32,721 bases of DNA, from NCBI GenBank assembly GCA_905234025.1, contig CAJOFT010000008.1:1-32721 (forward strand), written 5' to 3'. How positions within the stretch are numbered: the first letter of the stretch is position 1; each line of letters opens with the position of its first letter. Of the stretch, positions 7,131 to 15,912 are shown piece after piece. This DNA comes from Paludibacteraceae bacterium (GTDB lineage: Bacteria > Bacteroidota > Bacteroidia > Bacteroidales > Paludibacteraceae). The position numbers were made by a program, and so were the translations under genes. The notes beneath the pieces were generated by a model. The model was not told the DNA's origin. It made no database searches and saw only the letters and a program-made list of their open reading frames with translations.

Positions 7131-7984
7131 ATATAGTTGTAATTGCATTGCTCGTTCTGGGCGTGACGGGATTAACGGCGGCGATACTGCTGTTCGTGAC
7201 GGCTCAGAAGTTCAAAGTGGAAGAAGACCCGCGCATTGACGAGGTGGCGGAAGTCCTGCCCGGCGCAAACTGCGGCGGTTGCGGATTTGCCGGTTGCCGA
7301 GCTTTGGCGGAAGCCTGTGTGAAAGCGGATTCGCTGGACGGATTGCTGTGTCCTGTCGGCGGTAGCGAAACAATGGCAAAAGTGGCGGGGATTCTCGGAA
7401 TGGAAAGTGTAGCGGCAGAGCCGATGGTGGCTGTTGTACGATGCAACGGTACGTGTGAAGCGCGTCCGAAAACCAGCGAGTTCAACGGTTCACGGAGCTG
7501 CCAGATCATGCACAGTTGCTATGTGGGCGAAACGGCTTGTCCGTTCGGCTGTCTCGGTTGCGGCGATTGCGTGGCTGCGTGTCAGTTCGGCGCGCTGAGT
7601 ATGAATCCCGAAACAGGTTTGCCGGAAGTGGACGAAGAAAAATGTACGTCCTGCGGCAAGTGCGTCAAGGCGTGTCCGAGACAACTCATCGAACTGCGCA
7701 AGAAAGGTCCGAAGAGCCGCAGAATCGTTGTTCTGTGCCGCAACAAAGACAAAGGTGCCGTAACCCGCAAAGCCTGTCTGAACGGCTGTATAGGTTGCGG
7801 AAAGTGCCAGAAAGAGTGCAACTTCGAGGCAATAACCGTTGAGAACAACCTTGCGTATATCGACTTCAACAAATGCCGCTTGTGCCGCAAGTGTGAAGCT
7901 GCGTGCCCGACAGGTGCCATTCACGCCATCAACTTCCCGCCGCGGAAAGTAGAAGAACCTAAACAAGAGGAGGCAAACGTATGA
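7127..7984 (+). CDS. rnfB: Rnf electron transport complex subunit B (ferredoxin-type)
   Basis: A 285-aa iron-sulfur subunit of the membrane complex that oxidises reduced ferredoxin and passes electrons towards NAD+, coupled to Na+ or H+ export. It has an N-terminal membrane helix (about 3-24). A first [4Fe-4S] motif follows (C49, C52, C57, C75 in NCGGCGFAGC). Four ferredoxin-like cysteine motifs come next, starting near C138, C173, C217 and C250. The start was placed at the ATG overlapping the rseC stop, because it restores the membrane helix; the frame is open further upstream but there it only shadows rseC. The 3' end overlaps rnfC by 4 nt (ATGA). Confidence 0.96.
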   Translation: MNIVVIALLVLGVTGLTAAILLFVTAQKFKVEEDPRIDEVAEVLPGANCGGCGFAGCRALAEACVKADSLDGLLCPVGGSETMAKVAGILGMESVAAEPMVAVVRCNGTCEARPKTSEFNGSRSCQIMHSCYVGETACPFGCLGCGDCVAACQFGALSMNPETGLPEVDEEKCTSCGKCVKACPRQLIELRKKGPKSRRIVVLCRNKDKGAVTRKACLNGCIGCGKCQKECNFEAITVENNLAYIDFNKCRLCRKCEAACPTGAIHAINFPPRKVEEPKQEEANV

Positions 7985-9315
7985 GTACATTCAAGATTGG
8001 CGGAGTACATCCGCAAGATAACAAAGTATATAGCGCCGGAAAGGCGATTGTTGATTGCCCGCTGCCGCAAAAGGCAATTATCCCGTTGGTGCAACATATC
8101 GGAGCACCCGCGCAACCGGTGGTTGAGAAAGGCGACAAAGTGCGCGTCGGACAACTGATTGCCAAAGCTGGCGGTTTTGTTAGCGCAAATATCCACTCGC
8201 CGTTCAGCGGCACAATCGCAAAAATTGACACAACTGTTGACGGGTGGGGAGCCCGTGTTCCGGCAATATTCATTGACGTGGAAGGCGATATCTGGGAAGA
8301 CGGAATAGATAGTTCCGACAAACTTGTCCGCGAAGGGATTCTTGAACCGAAAGAAATCATCGACCGTATTTCCGCAGCCGGAATAGTTGGTCTCGGCGGC
8401 GCATGTTTCCCGACACATGTCAAGCTGATGCCGCCTCCAGGCAAAAAAGCCGAAGTGCTGATTGTGAACGGCGTGGAATGTGAACCGTATTTGACCTGTG
8501 ACCATCAGTTGATGATGGAAAAAGGCGAAGAAATAATCATCGGCATCCAACTTTTGACACGTGCTTTGGGTATTCAGCGTTCCATTATCGGCATCGAGAA
8601 GAACAAACCCGATGCGATTGCACATATGCAGAAACTTGCCAGCCGCGTATTAGGCATTTCGGTAATGCCGCTTAATCTCAAGTACCCGCAAGGCGGAGAA
8701 AAACAACTCATTGATGCCTGCATAGGCCGCCAAGTGCCAAGCGGTGCGCTGCCGATTGAAGTAGGAGCCGTGGTTGATAATGTGGCAACGGTATATGCCG
8801 TTTACGAGGCAGTACTGAAACGCAAACCGCTGATTTCACGCGTTATGACCGTAACCGGCAAAAACGTTGCCAAGCCCGGCAACTACCGTGTGCGTTTCGG
8901 CACGCCGTTGGCGGATGTGGTTGCATTGGCAGGCGGAGTGCCTGAAGACACCGGCAAGATTATCGGTGGCGGTCCTATGATGGGACGTGCTATGAACAGC
9001 ATTGACATGCCTGCCAACAAACGGGTCAGCGGATTGTTGTTTATGCCGGAAAGTGAATCGCGGCGTATTGAGCCGGAGAATTGCATCCGTTGCGCGAAAT
9101 GCGTAGGTGCCTGCCCGATGGGATTGGAGCCTTACCTGCTGGCACGCCAAGCCGAATTGCAACTTTGGGATGGCATGGAAGCCCATAATATTATGGATTG
9201 CATCGAGTGCGGCTGCTGCACGTTCACATGCCCGAGCCACCGTCCGTTATTGGATTATGTGCGTATGGGCAAAGCCAAAGTCGGCGGCATCATACGCGCC
9301 CGCAATGCCAAATAA
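7981..9315 (+). CDS. rnfC: Rnf electron transport complex subunit C
   Basis: A 444-aa peripheral subunit that hands electrons to NAD+. Motifs include GLGGACFPT (138-146) and NGVECEPY (163-170), typical of the FMN/NADH-binding fold shared with the complex I 51-kDa subunit. Two [4Fe-4S] motifs are present: C368-C371-C374-C378 (CIRCAKCVGAC) and C407-C410-C413-C417 (CIECGCCTFTC). Length is usual for the Bacteroides subunit. It overlaps rnfB by 4 nt. The spacer to rnfD (9316-9348) consists largely of an octamer repeat. Confidence 0.97.
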   Translation: MSTFKIGGVHPQDNKVYSAGKAIVDCPLPQKAIIPLVQHIGAPAQPVVEKGDKVRVGQLIAKAGGFVSANIHSPFSGTIAKIDTTVDGWGARVPAIFIDVEGDIWEDGIDSSDKLVREGILEPKEIIDRISAAGIVGLGGACFPTHVKLMPPPGKKAEVLIVNGVECEPYLTCDHQLMMEKGEEIIIGIQLLTRALGIQRSIIGIEKNKPDAIAHMQKLASRVLGISVMPLNLKYPQGGEKQLIDACIGRQVPSGALPIEVGAVVDNVATVYAVYEAVLKRKPLISRVMTVTGKNVAKPGNYRVRFGTPLADVVALAGGVPEDTGKIIGGGPMMGRAMNSIDMPANKRVSGLLFMPESESRRIEPENCIRCAKCVGACPMGLEPYLLARQAELQLWDGMEAHNIMDCIECGCCTFTCPSHRPLLDYVRMGKAKVGGIIRARNAK

Positions 9316-9322
9316 AATAAAA

Positions 9323-9362
9323 AAATGATTAAATGAGAAAATAAGAAAATGAATAAATTGAT
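9323..9362 (+). repeat. Octamer tandem repeat (AAATGnnn) spanning the rnfD start
   Basis: Five consecutive 8-nt units: AAATGATT, AAATGAGA, AAATAAGA, AAATGAAT and AAATTGAT. The rnfD start codon (9349-9351) is inside the fourth unit. A similar array lies at 17185-17232 between the thioredoxin and antiporter genes. Confidence 0.7.
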
Positions 9363-10347
9363 TGTTTCTCCGGCGCCTCACACCCATAGCGGTGACAGTG
9401 TGCGCAGAAATATGTTACTCGTGATTTTGGCGCTTGTGCCTGCGTTTGCCGTTTCAATGGCGGCATTCGGCTGGGGCGTGCTTATCACGACCGCCATCAG
9501 CATCGCAGCCTGTGTCGGCTTCGAGTGGCTGATTGCGAAGTTCATTCTCAAACAAGAACCGACCATCGGCGATCTTTCCGCTGTATTGACGGGCTTGCTG
9601 CTGGCATTCAACCTGCCGAGCAACCTGCCATGGTGGATTGTCATTATCGGCGCATTTGTCGCCATTGCAATCGGCAAAATGTCGTTTGGCGGACTTGGGC
9701 AGAACCTTTTCAATCCGGCATTGGTCGGACGTGTGTTCCTGCTCATTTCATTCCCTGTACAGATGACCACTTGGCCGCGTCCGTTGGGATTTGTGACAGG
9801 TTATATTGATGCCGCAACAGGTGCCACACCGCTTGCCGCCATGAAGCAAATCGTCAAAGGCGGCGACGCTTCTGCAATTGGCAAACTTCCCGAACTGTGG
9901 GATTCGTTCATTGGTCTGGTTGGCGGTTCATTCGGTGAGGTTTGTGCATTGGCGCTTATTCTGGGCGGTTTGTTGCTGATTGTCACTCGCGTCATCACAT
10001 GGCATATACCGGTTTCTGTACTCGCAACGGCAGCACTCTTTGCGGCTGTAACAGGCTTGTGTGGCGGACTTCCTGAAGGTTTCGGCACCGGTGAGTATGT
10101 GCTGATGACCCTTTGCACCGGTGGTTTGATGTTGGGTGCTTTCTTCATGGCAACCGATTACGTCACTTCTCCAATGAGTGCCTGGGGCAAGATTATCTTC
10201 GGCGTAGGCATTGGCTTTATCGCAATGGTAATCCGTACGTGGGGCGCATATCCCGAAGGCGTTTCTTTTGCGATTCTGATTATGAACGCCTGTGTACCTT
10301 TGTTGAACAAGATTCGCCCGAAACGCTTCGGCGAGCAAAAAAAGTAA
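9349..10347 (+). CDS. rnfD: Rnf electron transport complex subunit D
   Basis: A 332-aa polytopic NqrB/RnfD-family membrane subunit. About nine to ten hydrophobic segments can be seen between residues 22 and 310. The motif DAATGAT (154-160) corresponds to the covalent FMN attachment site, with T160 the likely attachment residue. Other family motifs are GDLSAVLTGLLLAFNLP (74-90) and GQNLFNPALVGR (117-128). Translation starts within an octamer repeat that takes the place of a normal spacer. The rnfG start follows 4 nt after its stop. Confidence 0.96.
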   Translation: MNKLIVSPAPHTHSGDSVRRNMLLVILALVPAFAVSMAAFGWGVLITTAISIAACVGFEWLIAKFILKQEPTIGDLSAVLTGLLLAFNLPSNLPWWIVIIGAFVAIAIGKMSFGGLGQNLFNPALVGRVFLLISFPVQMTTWPRPLGFVTGYIDAATGATPLAAMKQIVKGGDASAIGKLPELWDSFIGLVGGSFGEVCALALILGGLLLIVTRVITWHIPVSVLATAALFAAVTGLCGGLPEGFGTGEYVLMTLCTGGLMLGAFFMATDYVTSPMSAWGKIIFGVGIGFIAMVIRTWGAYPEGVSFAILIMNACVPLLNKIRPKRFGEQKK

Positions 10348-10351
10348 GACT

Positions 10352-10993
10352 ATGGCTAAATTACAAAGTACATTTATTAATATGGCATTGTCGCTGACGT
10401 GCATTACGTTGGTGGCAGCCGCTGCGTTGGCAGGTGTTTATCTGCTGACGCAGGCGCAGATTGAGCAGCAGAAGCGCGAAGCGCAGGACGCTGCCCGCAT
10501 TGCAGTGCTTGCCGGACACGAAGACGGCATCGCCATTGAGACGCAGGCAGATGGCTTCGGCGGTGTCATCAAACTGATGGTCGGCTTTGACAAGGACGGT
10601 CACATTCTCGGCTACGAAGTGCTTGAGCAGCAGGAAACACCGGGGCTCGGCACGCATATTGTCGAGTGGTTCAAGAACGCCGACAAGCCCGGACAGAACA
10701 TCATCGGCCGTGAGGCAACAGGAATGTTCCGTGTTTCAAAGGACGGCGGAGACGTGGATGCCATTACCGCGGCAACTATTTCGTCCCGCGCATTCCTTGC
10801 CGCAATTAACGATGCTTACGTGCAATTCAAGTCGCTGCAGGGCGAACAGGTCGAGGCTTGGACCGGCGCATCCGTAATGAAACCCGAAATGCCGGAGATT
10901 CCGGAAATAAAGGAGATACCTGACACCACGGCAATTCCCGACACTTTGGCAACCGTAGAACCAATAGAAGAAAAGGAGGCACAAGATGAATAA
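10352..10993 (+). CDS. rnfG: Rnf electron transport complex subunit G
   Basis: A 213-aa periplasmic flavoprotein subunit anchored by an N-terminal helix (about 12-33). The FMN_bind domain contains ETPGLGTHI (95-103) and DAITAATISS (136-145), in which T142 is the likely covalent FMN site. Residues about 176-213 form an extra acidic, proline-rich tail (MPEIPEIKEIPDTTAIPDT) not needed for the fold and encoded by a 9-nt repeat like that in the ftsK linker. The stop codon overlaps the rnfE start by 8 nt (ATGAATAA). Confidence 0.95.
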   Translation: MAKLQSTFINMALSLTCITLVAAAALAGVYLLTQAQIEQQKREAQDAARIAVLAGHEDGIAIETQADGFGGVIKLMVGFDKDGHILGYEVLEQQETPGLGTHIVEWFKNADKPGQNIIGREATGMFRVSKDGGDVDAITAATISSRAFLAAINDAYVQFKSLQGEQVEAWTGASVMKPEMPEIPEIKEIPDTTAIPDTLATVEPIEEKEAQDE

Positions 10994-11573
10994 ACCCACC
11001 CAAACATTACTGAACGGCATTCTCAAGGAGAATCCGACTTTTGGTCTCGTGCTCGGCATGTGTCCGACACTCGCGACCACAACAAGTGCCATCAATGGCA
11101 TGTCCATGGGCTTGGCAACGCTGTTCGTGCTGGTTTGCTCGAACATCGTTATTTCGCTCCTCAAGAACCTCATTCCTGACAAGGTGCGCATTCCTGCTTT
11201 CATCGTTGTTATCGCCACATTCGTGACACTGGTGCAACTGCTTATGCAAGCCTACCTGCCCGCAATCTACAACGTGCTTGGATTGTTTATCCCGCTGATT
11301 GTGGTGAACTGCATTGTACTCGGTCGTGCAGAAGCGTTTGCCGCAAAGAACAGCGTCGGACTTTCCGCATTGGACGGAATCGGAATGGGACTTGGCTTCA
11401 CATTGGCGCTGACAGTTCTCGGCGCATTGCGTGAACTGCTCGGAACAGGTGCTGTATTCGGTTGGCATGTCTTCCCCGACAATTACGGAGCGCTTGTCTT
11501 CGTCCTTGCTCCGGGTGCATTCATCTGCCTTGCCTACCTGATGGTTGCAATGAACAAACTTATAAAGAAATAA
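10986..11573 (+). CDS. rnfE: Rnf electron transport complex subunit E
   Basis: A 195-aa integral membrane subunit with about six helices. The motifs GMCPTLATT (C26) and VNCIVLGRAEAFA (C109) carry the cysteines proposed in this family to bind a [2Fe-2S] cluster together with RnfA. It is homologous to RnfA and probably packs against it with inverted topology. It overlaps rnfG by 8 nt and is followed by rnfA after 18 nt. Confidence 0.96.
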   Translation: MNKPTQTLLNGILKENPTFGLVLGMCPTLATTTSAINGMSMGLATLFVLVCSNIVISLLKNLIPDKVRIPAFIVVIATFVTLVQLLMQAYLPAIYNVLGLFIPLIVVNCIVLGRAEAFAAKNSVGLSALDGIGMGLGFTLALTVLGALRELLGTGAVFGWHVFPDNYGALVFVLAPGAFICLAYLMVAMNKLIKK

Positions 11574-11591
11574 TCTTGAAATTTTGAAATT

Positions 11592-12185
11592 ATGGTTTAC
11601 TTCTTGATATTTATTTCCGCGATATTTGTTAATAATATCGTTCTCAGCCAGTTTCTCGGCATTTGTCCGTTCCTTGGTGTCAGCAAGAAGATTGACACGG
11701 CTCTCGGAATGGGTGCCGCTGTGACCTTTGTACTTACGCTGGCAACCGTTGTAACCTATTTGCTCCAGAAACTGCTCATTCTCTGGCACGTAGAGTTCTT
11801 GCAGACCATTCTGTTCATCCTCGTCATTGCCGCGTTGGTGCAGATGATAGAGATTATCCTCAAGAAAATCTCTCCGTCGCTCTATGAGGCGTTGGGCGTG
11901 TTCCTTCCGCTGATTACCACCAACTGTTGCATTCTCGGTGTAGCCATTCTTGTGGCAAACGGCACAAACAAACTGCCTGTCGGCGCAGACCATAACTTGC
12001 TTACCGGCACGCTCTTTGCATTTGCAACAGCCATCGGCTTTGCATTGGCACTGGTTATTTTTGCCGGCATGCGCGAACAGCTCAGTATGAACAAAGTCCC
12101 CAAAGCAATGGAAGGCACTCCGATTGCACTCCTCACAGCAGGACTTCTTGCAATGGCTTTCATGGGCTTCTCCGGAGTCGTGTAA
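11592..12185 (+). CDS. rnfA: Rnf electron transport complex subunit A
   Basis: A 197-aa integral membrane subunit with about six helices. It contains NNIVLSQFLGICPFLGVS (14-31, C25) and TTNCCILGVA (109-118, C112 and C113), the conserved cysteine pairs that bind a membrane-embedded iron-sulfur cluster with RnfE. It is the last rnf gene, completing the order rseC-B-C-D-G-E-A. Confidence 0.96.
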   Translation: MVYFLIFISAIFVNNIVLSQFLGICPFLGVSKKIDTALGMGAAVTFVLTLATVVTYLLQKLLILWHVEFLQTILFILVIAALVQMIEIILKKISPSLYEALGVFLPLITTNCCILGVAILVANGTNKLPVGADHNLLTGTLFAFATAIGFALALVIFAGMREQLSMNKVPKAMEGTPIALLTAGLLAMAFMGFSGVV

Positions 12186-12203
12186 CACCTTAAATATAAT
12201 ACT

Positions 12204-12479
12204 ATGTTATTCAAATTAGCCTCATCGCTCCACCGCGAAGAACTGCGTTTGCCGTTTGAACCGGATCCGCAGTGGGTCGAAGAAAACCAGGTTGTTGCCG
12301 TTTTGAGCGGCGGCAGCGAAGCATTGTTCCTCGAAAAGGTGAACAAGGGAGAAATTACCCTTGACAAGCCTATCTATCTTATTGCCGGTGAGCAGAGCAA
12401 TTCGCTTGCCGCAAGCTGCGAAATATTAAGTTGGATCAATCAACACCACGGACATGGAGAGATTAGGACTCATCGGTAA
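12204..12479 (+). CDS. N-terminal part of a sugar-isomerase-like protein (apparently split gene)
   Basis: An open frame of 91 codons, 18 nt after rnfA. It contains VVAVLSGGSEALFLEKV and IYLIAGEQSNSLAASCEILS, segments that recall the N-terminal domain of L-fucose/arabinose isomerase-like proteins of Bacteroidetes. After INQHHGHGE the frame leaves the family pattern, ends in IRTHR and stops. The continuation (RLGLIGKPSDWL) lies in the +1 frame of the next open frame, which overlaps by 26 nt. The most economical reading is one gene broken by a frame-changing deletion, but two coupled polypeptides cannot be excluded. Confidence 0.6.
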   Translation: MLFKLASSLHREELRLPFEPDPQWVEENQVVAVLSGGSEALFLEKVNKGEITLDKPIYLIAGEQSNSLAASCEILSWINQHHGHGEIRTHR

Positions 12480-13194
12480 ACCATCAGATTGGCTTATCTC
12501 GTCAATTTACGACGCAAACATTATCCGCGAGAAATTAGGCTGCGAACTTGTCGAGATTCCCATTTCGGAAGTTCAGTCACTCGGCGAAGTCGAAGAAGGC
12601 GAAAAGGGCGCATTGCGCATTTACGACCGCCTCAAAGAACTGGTCGCCAAGTATCATTTGGACGGTCTGACACTCCGTTGCTTTGACCTGCTGACCGTTT
12701 GCAAGAACACCGGCTGTCTGGCGCTTGCCAAACTCAATGCCGAAGGTATTCCTGCAGCGTGTGAAGGTGATGTGCCTGCGTTGCTGACCATGGTGCTTGC
12801 CAAGCGCATTTCCGGCTGCTCGGGCTTCCAATGCAATCCTGCCCGCGTGAACACGGAGAACGGCGAGATGCTTTGGGCGCATTGCACCATTCCGCTCAAC
12901 ATGGTCGAAAAGTACGAGTACGATTCCCATTTCGAATCCGGAATAGGTATTTCCATCCATGCAGACCTGTCGTTAGGCGATTATACGCTGGTGAAAGTAA
13001 GCGGCGACCTGAAGCGCATTTTTGCGGAAGACGTCCAGCTTGTCCGCAACCAATACCAACCTAATCTCTGTCGCACGCAGGTATGGCTCAAAACAAAGCA
13101 GGTAATTCCATACCTGCTCTCAAAGCCTATCGCTAACCACCATCTCCTTGTGCCCGGTCATCATGCCGCCGAGTTCATGAAAGCGGTGGAGTAA
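12454..13194 (+). CDS. L-fucose isomerase-like protein, C-terminal part
   Basis: A 246-aa frame beginning MERLGLIGKPSDWLISS. Motifs that recall fucose/arabinose isomerase-like proteins include CEGDVPALLTM, GFQCNPARV, AHCTIPLNMV, SHFESGIGI and a C-terminal NHHLLVPGHHA; the Glu, His and Asp residues there are candidates for metal and substrate binding. The substrate is unknown. The usable ATG at 12454 lies inside the preceding frame, and the frame is closed by a TAA at 12427-12429 just upstream, so this part can only begin here or be reached by a frameshift. Its stop abuts the porW stop on the opposite strand with no spacer. Confidence 0.7.
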   Translation: MERLGLIGKPSDWLISSIYDANIIREKLGCELVEIPISEVQSLGEVEEGEKGALRIYDRLKELVAKYHLDGLTLRCFDLLTVCKNTGCLALAKLNAEGIPAACEGDVPALLTMVLAKRISGCSGFQCNPARVNTENGEMLWAHCTIPLNMVEKYEYDSHFESGIGISIHADLSLGDYTLVKVSGDLKRIFAEDVQLVRNQYQPNLCRTQVWLKTKQVIPYLLSKPIANHHLLVPGHHAAEFMKAVE

Positions 13195-15912
13195 TCATTT
13201 CATAAACTTCTCGTAATCCTCCACGGAGAACGTTGCGGGAATAAGTTTATAATTATCCTCTGTGATACACAGGAACGTGAGCTGCAATTCTTTGAAAAGG
13301 AGTTGCAGTTCGCTGTTTTTGGCTGTCAACCCGAGATACCAGTCTGTTTCGCCGAGATTCTCAAAGCCCGAAATACGCAGTGCGCAGCCATTTTCCCAAA
13401 CAGGCATTTTCTGGAGGTCAAAGTCACGGATCAGGAACTGCGAGAAGTTGAATAGTGCCACTTCGTACAGCAGTTTGTTCAGTTTCTGTTCATCCGTTTC
13501 GGGCAGGCAGAGCAGAATAAGACTTGCCGTATTGGTTTCTTTGGAGAATTGTTTCTCTGCCGCTGCTTCTTCGGGTGCTTCTTCCGTTTGTTGGCGAAGT
13601 TCGTCCAAATCGGATGTCATCGCACCTTTCTGGCTTTCCATGCCTTGCCCCATCATCGCGAGCATATCCTTTGCCATCGCACCGAGTTCGCTCTCGGGAT
13701 AACGGGAAACCATGTCCTTGAGTTCGGCGATAAACGCGTCTTGTCCGTCTGTCCGTGCAACCGCCACGGCATTTAGGAACAGGAAGCGTGGCATCAGCGG
13801 TGACAGCGGATATTCCTCTTCTGCATATTTCTTGTTGGCTTTGACCGTTGCAAATTCACTCTTGCGGTATGCGTTGTAGGTCGCTTCATAGACGGAATCC
13901 TGCTCTTGCGCCATGCGTTGCAGTTTCTCGAAGTAATCCGGCTGCGAAACAATTCGTGCCTGATCTGTATCCGGCCAACGGCGCATAATCTCCTGCCGGT
14001 AACGTTCCGCCGCAAGATTGTCCTGTGCTTTGAGTGCTTGCAGGTACTTCATATAATAGAGGTCTGTCAACCGCCTGTCATCCGGGAAACGGCGCTCGAA
14101 ATCGGCAAAGGTTTCGTCTGCCAGTTGCTGGTCACCGACTTTGTCCTGATAAATATATATAAGGGCATAGAGCGCATCGGCAATAAGGCTGTCGGAAAGG
14201 GCTATGTCCTCTTCTGTTTTGGGAATCTGCTGGAGGTAATATTCTGGCTTGTGCGTGTCAGTTTCCGGCACGACAACGGTGGAATCCGCTGCTGTGTCCG
14301 AACCTTCTGTTCCTTCTCCGTCCTGCCCGGCTTGGTCGTCATTTGTATCGTTGCCAAAGGTGGACACGGCTGCTTTGCTTCGTCTGCGCCAGTTGTCTTC
14401 GAGTGTACGCGTTCCCCATTGTTTGACGAACTGCTGTTTACCGGAGCGCATCAACTGGGCATTATAGAAATACCAATCTGCGGCAGCACCTCCGGCTCCG
14501 CCGATCATATTCTGCGTATTGACGCTTTGCAGACCTTCGTTCTCCGCCTCGCGTTGGGCAATCAGTTCTTTCTCCGCAGCTTCTTCTTCGGCTTTGATGA
14601 GGTCTTCAATGATTTTGTCCACAACCTTGCGTTGCTCTTCCGGCGTAAGCTTTGACAACCGTTGCAACGAATCCTGCAACTGTACGGTGGAGTAGGTTGC
14701 AATCAGTTCGTCCAACACTTCCGAACGCTTCATCAGACGGTCATAATCCTCGTTTTCAGCAGGGATTATGGTCACGGCCTCCTGATAGCAGGGCTGTGCA
14801 GGTACATAATCGCGCCGGTCAAAGTTTATATCGCCTGCTTTGACCAGTACGGCAGCTTTGGCAGGACCTGCCTGCGTACTTTTCTCAATGGCGATGGTAT
14901 AGTTTTCAAGTGCCTTGGTTGTATCACCGGAAGCGAGGTAGATATCTCCGATTGCGCCGTAAATGCGGTCGAGTTGGTCCTTGTGCTTTGCCAATTTCGC
15001 CATCTTCTCCAGTTTCTTCACGGCGGAACGTCCCTGCATCATAGCGAGGTTGATGCGCGCGTTGAAATCCATTGCCGGAACAGGAGCCATGCGGATGCAG
15101 CGTTTGTAAGCTTCTTCGGCTTCCTTGCGTTTGCCTTCCATTTGGTAAAGTTGTCCGAGCACATATACGAATCGTGGTCTGTGCACCTTGCGTTTCTCGT
15201 CCGGAGCAGCAATCTTGACAAACGGAATCGCTTCGTGGTATTGTTTGCCTTTGAGGAGCACATCGGCTTTTGCGGCGGAATATTCGGACGCATGTTTGCG
15301 GCTCAGTGCATCCACATTGACTTTGTTTATCATATCTTCCGCCTCATACTGCCAGCCCATTTCGGCATATGCCCGTGCAACGCGCAACTGGCATCGTGCT
15401 ACCACGTCCGGATCGTTTTCATAGTGCCTGATTACATAATTGAATGTTCCGACACTGCCAAGAAAATCGCCTTTGTAGAACTCTGATTCGCCCAACCGGA
15501 TCCACACGTTTCCCATCTGGTTATTGAATTCTTCTTGTTCGAGCCAGAGCTTGTAATTCGGGTCCTTGCGCTTTTTCGGGTCAGGTTTGGGTTTGGACTT
15601 GATGCTGTGCAGTTTGATGCACTTGCGGCATTTCTCAATCGTCTTGTCCATCTGGGAAGCGGAAGCTTCGGCAGCTTTGTGGTTGCTGACAGGATACAAC
15701 GGAATGACATCAGAGAAATCGTCCTCATTGGCTTTGATGATGGCTTGCTGTCCTTCCTGAAAAGCGATATTTCCATTGAAGAAGATGTTGTACTTCACCT
15801 TCGTCTGATGGAACGAACGTGTCGCCGCCGTATTATTCTGCGTGGAGCAGGCGGTGTTCAGGACAAGCGGCAGTGCTATAAGTCCAAATAATATGATTCG
15901 TATATTTTTCAC
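13195..15912 (-). CDS. porW: T9SS lipoprotein PorW/SprE, TPR-containing
   Basis: A 905-aa lipoprotein. The signal peptide ends LNTAC with C22 as the lipidated cysteine (a slightly atypical lipobox). The segment after it, RSFHQTKVKYNIFFNGNIAF (32-51), is the recognisable N-terminal pattern of PorW/SprE. Tetratricopeptide-like helices follow (about 130-400). A charged and low-complexity middle contains EEEAAEKEL and the DNDDQAGQDGEGTEGSD-type stretch, and there are more helical repeats towards the C-terminus. PorW/SprE is needed for type IX secretion and gliding in Bacteroidetes and is thought to link motor and outer-membrane parts. The start is a GTG at 15912 that overlaps the tsaB stop by one base (TAGTG). 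Length is near that of Flavobacterium SprE. Confidence 0.85.
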   Translation of the reverse strand: MKNIRIILFGLIALPLVLNTACSTQNNTAATRSFHQTKVKYNIFFNGNIAFQEGQQAIIKANEDDFSDVIPLYPVSNHKAAEASASQMDKTIEKCRKCIKLHSIKSKPKPDPKKRKDPNYKLWLEQEEFNNQMGNVWIRLGESEFYKGDFLGSVGTFNYVIRHYENDPDVVARCQLRVARAYAEMGWQYEAEDMINKVNVDALSRKHASEYSAAKADVLLKGKQYHEAIPFVKIAAPDEKRKVHRPRFVYVLGQLYQMEGKRKEAEEAYKRCIRMAPVPAMDFNARINLAMMQGRSAVKKLEKMAKLAKHKDQLDRIYGAIGDIYLASGDTTKALENYTIAIEKSTQAGPAKAAVLVKAGDINFDRRDYVPAQPCYQEAVTIIPAENEDYDRLMKRSEVLDELIATYSTVQLQDSLQRLSKLTPEEQRKVVDKIIEDLIKAEEEAAEKELIAQREAENEGLQSVNTQNMIGGAGGAAADWYFYNAQLMRSGKQQFVKQWGTRTLEDNWRRRSKAAVSTFGNDTNDDQAGQDGEGTEGSDTAADSTVVVPETDTHKPEYYLQQIPKTEEDIALSDSLIADALYALIYIYQDKVGDQQLADETFADFERRFPDDRRLTDLYYMKYLQALKAQDNLAAERYRQEIMRRWPDTDQARIVSQPDYFEKLQRMAQEQDSVYEATYNAYRKSEFATVKANKKYAEEEYPLSPLMPRFLFLNAVAVARTDGQDAFIAELKDMVSRYPESELGAMAKDMLAMMGQGMESQKGAMTSDLDELRQQTEEAPEEAAAEKQFSKETNTASLILLCLPETDEQKLNKLLYEVALFNFSQFLIRDFDLQKMPVWENGCALRISGFENLGETDWYLGLTAKNSELQLLFKELQLTFLCITEDNYKLIPATFSVEDYEKFMK

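Noticed and set aside
11007-12188. 393-codon open frame on the minus strand opposite rnfE and rnfA
   Set aside because: Its composition (rich in His, Cys, Glu, Lys and Asn) is the mirror of hydrophobic membrane-protein codons; it is a shadow frame without a recognisable domain.
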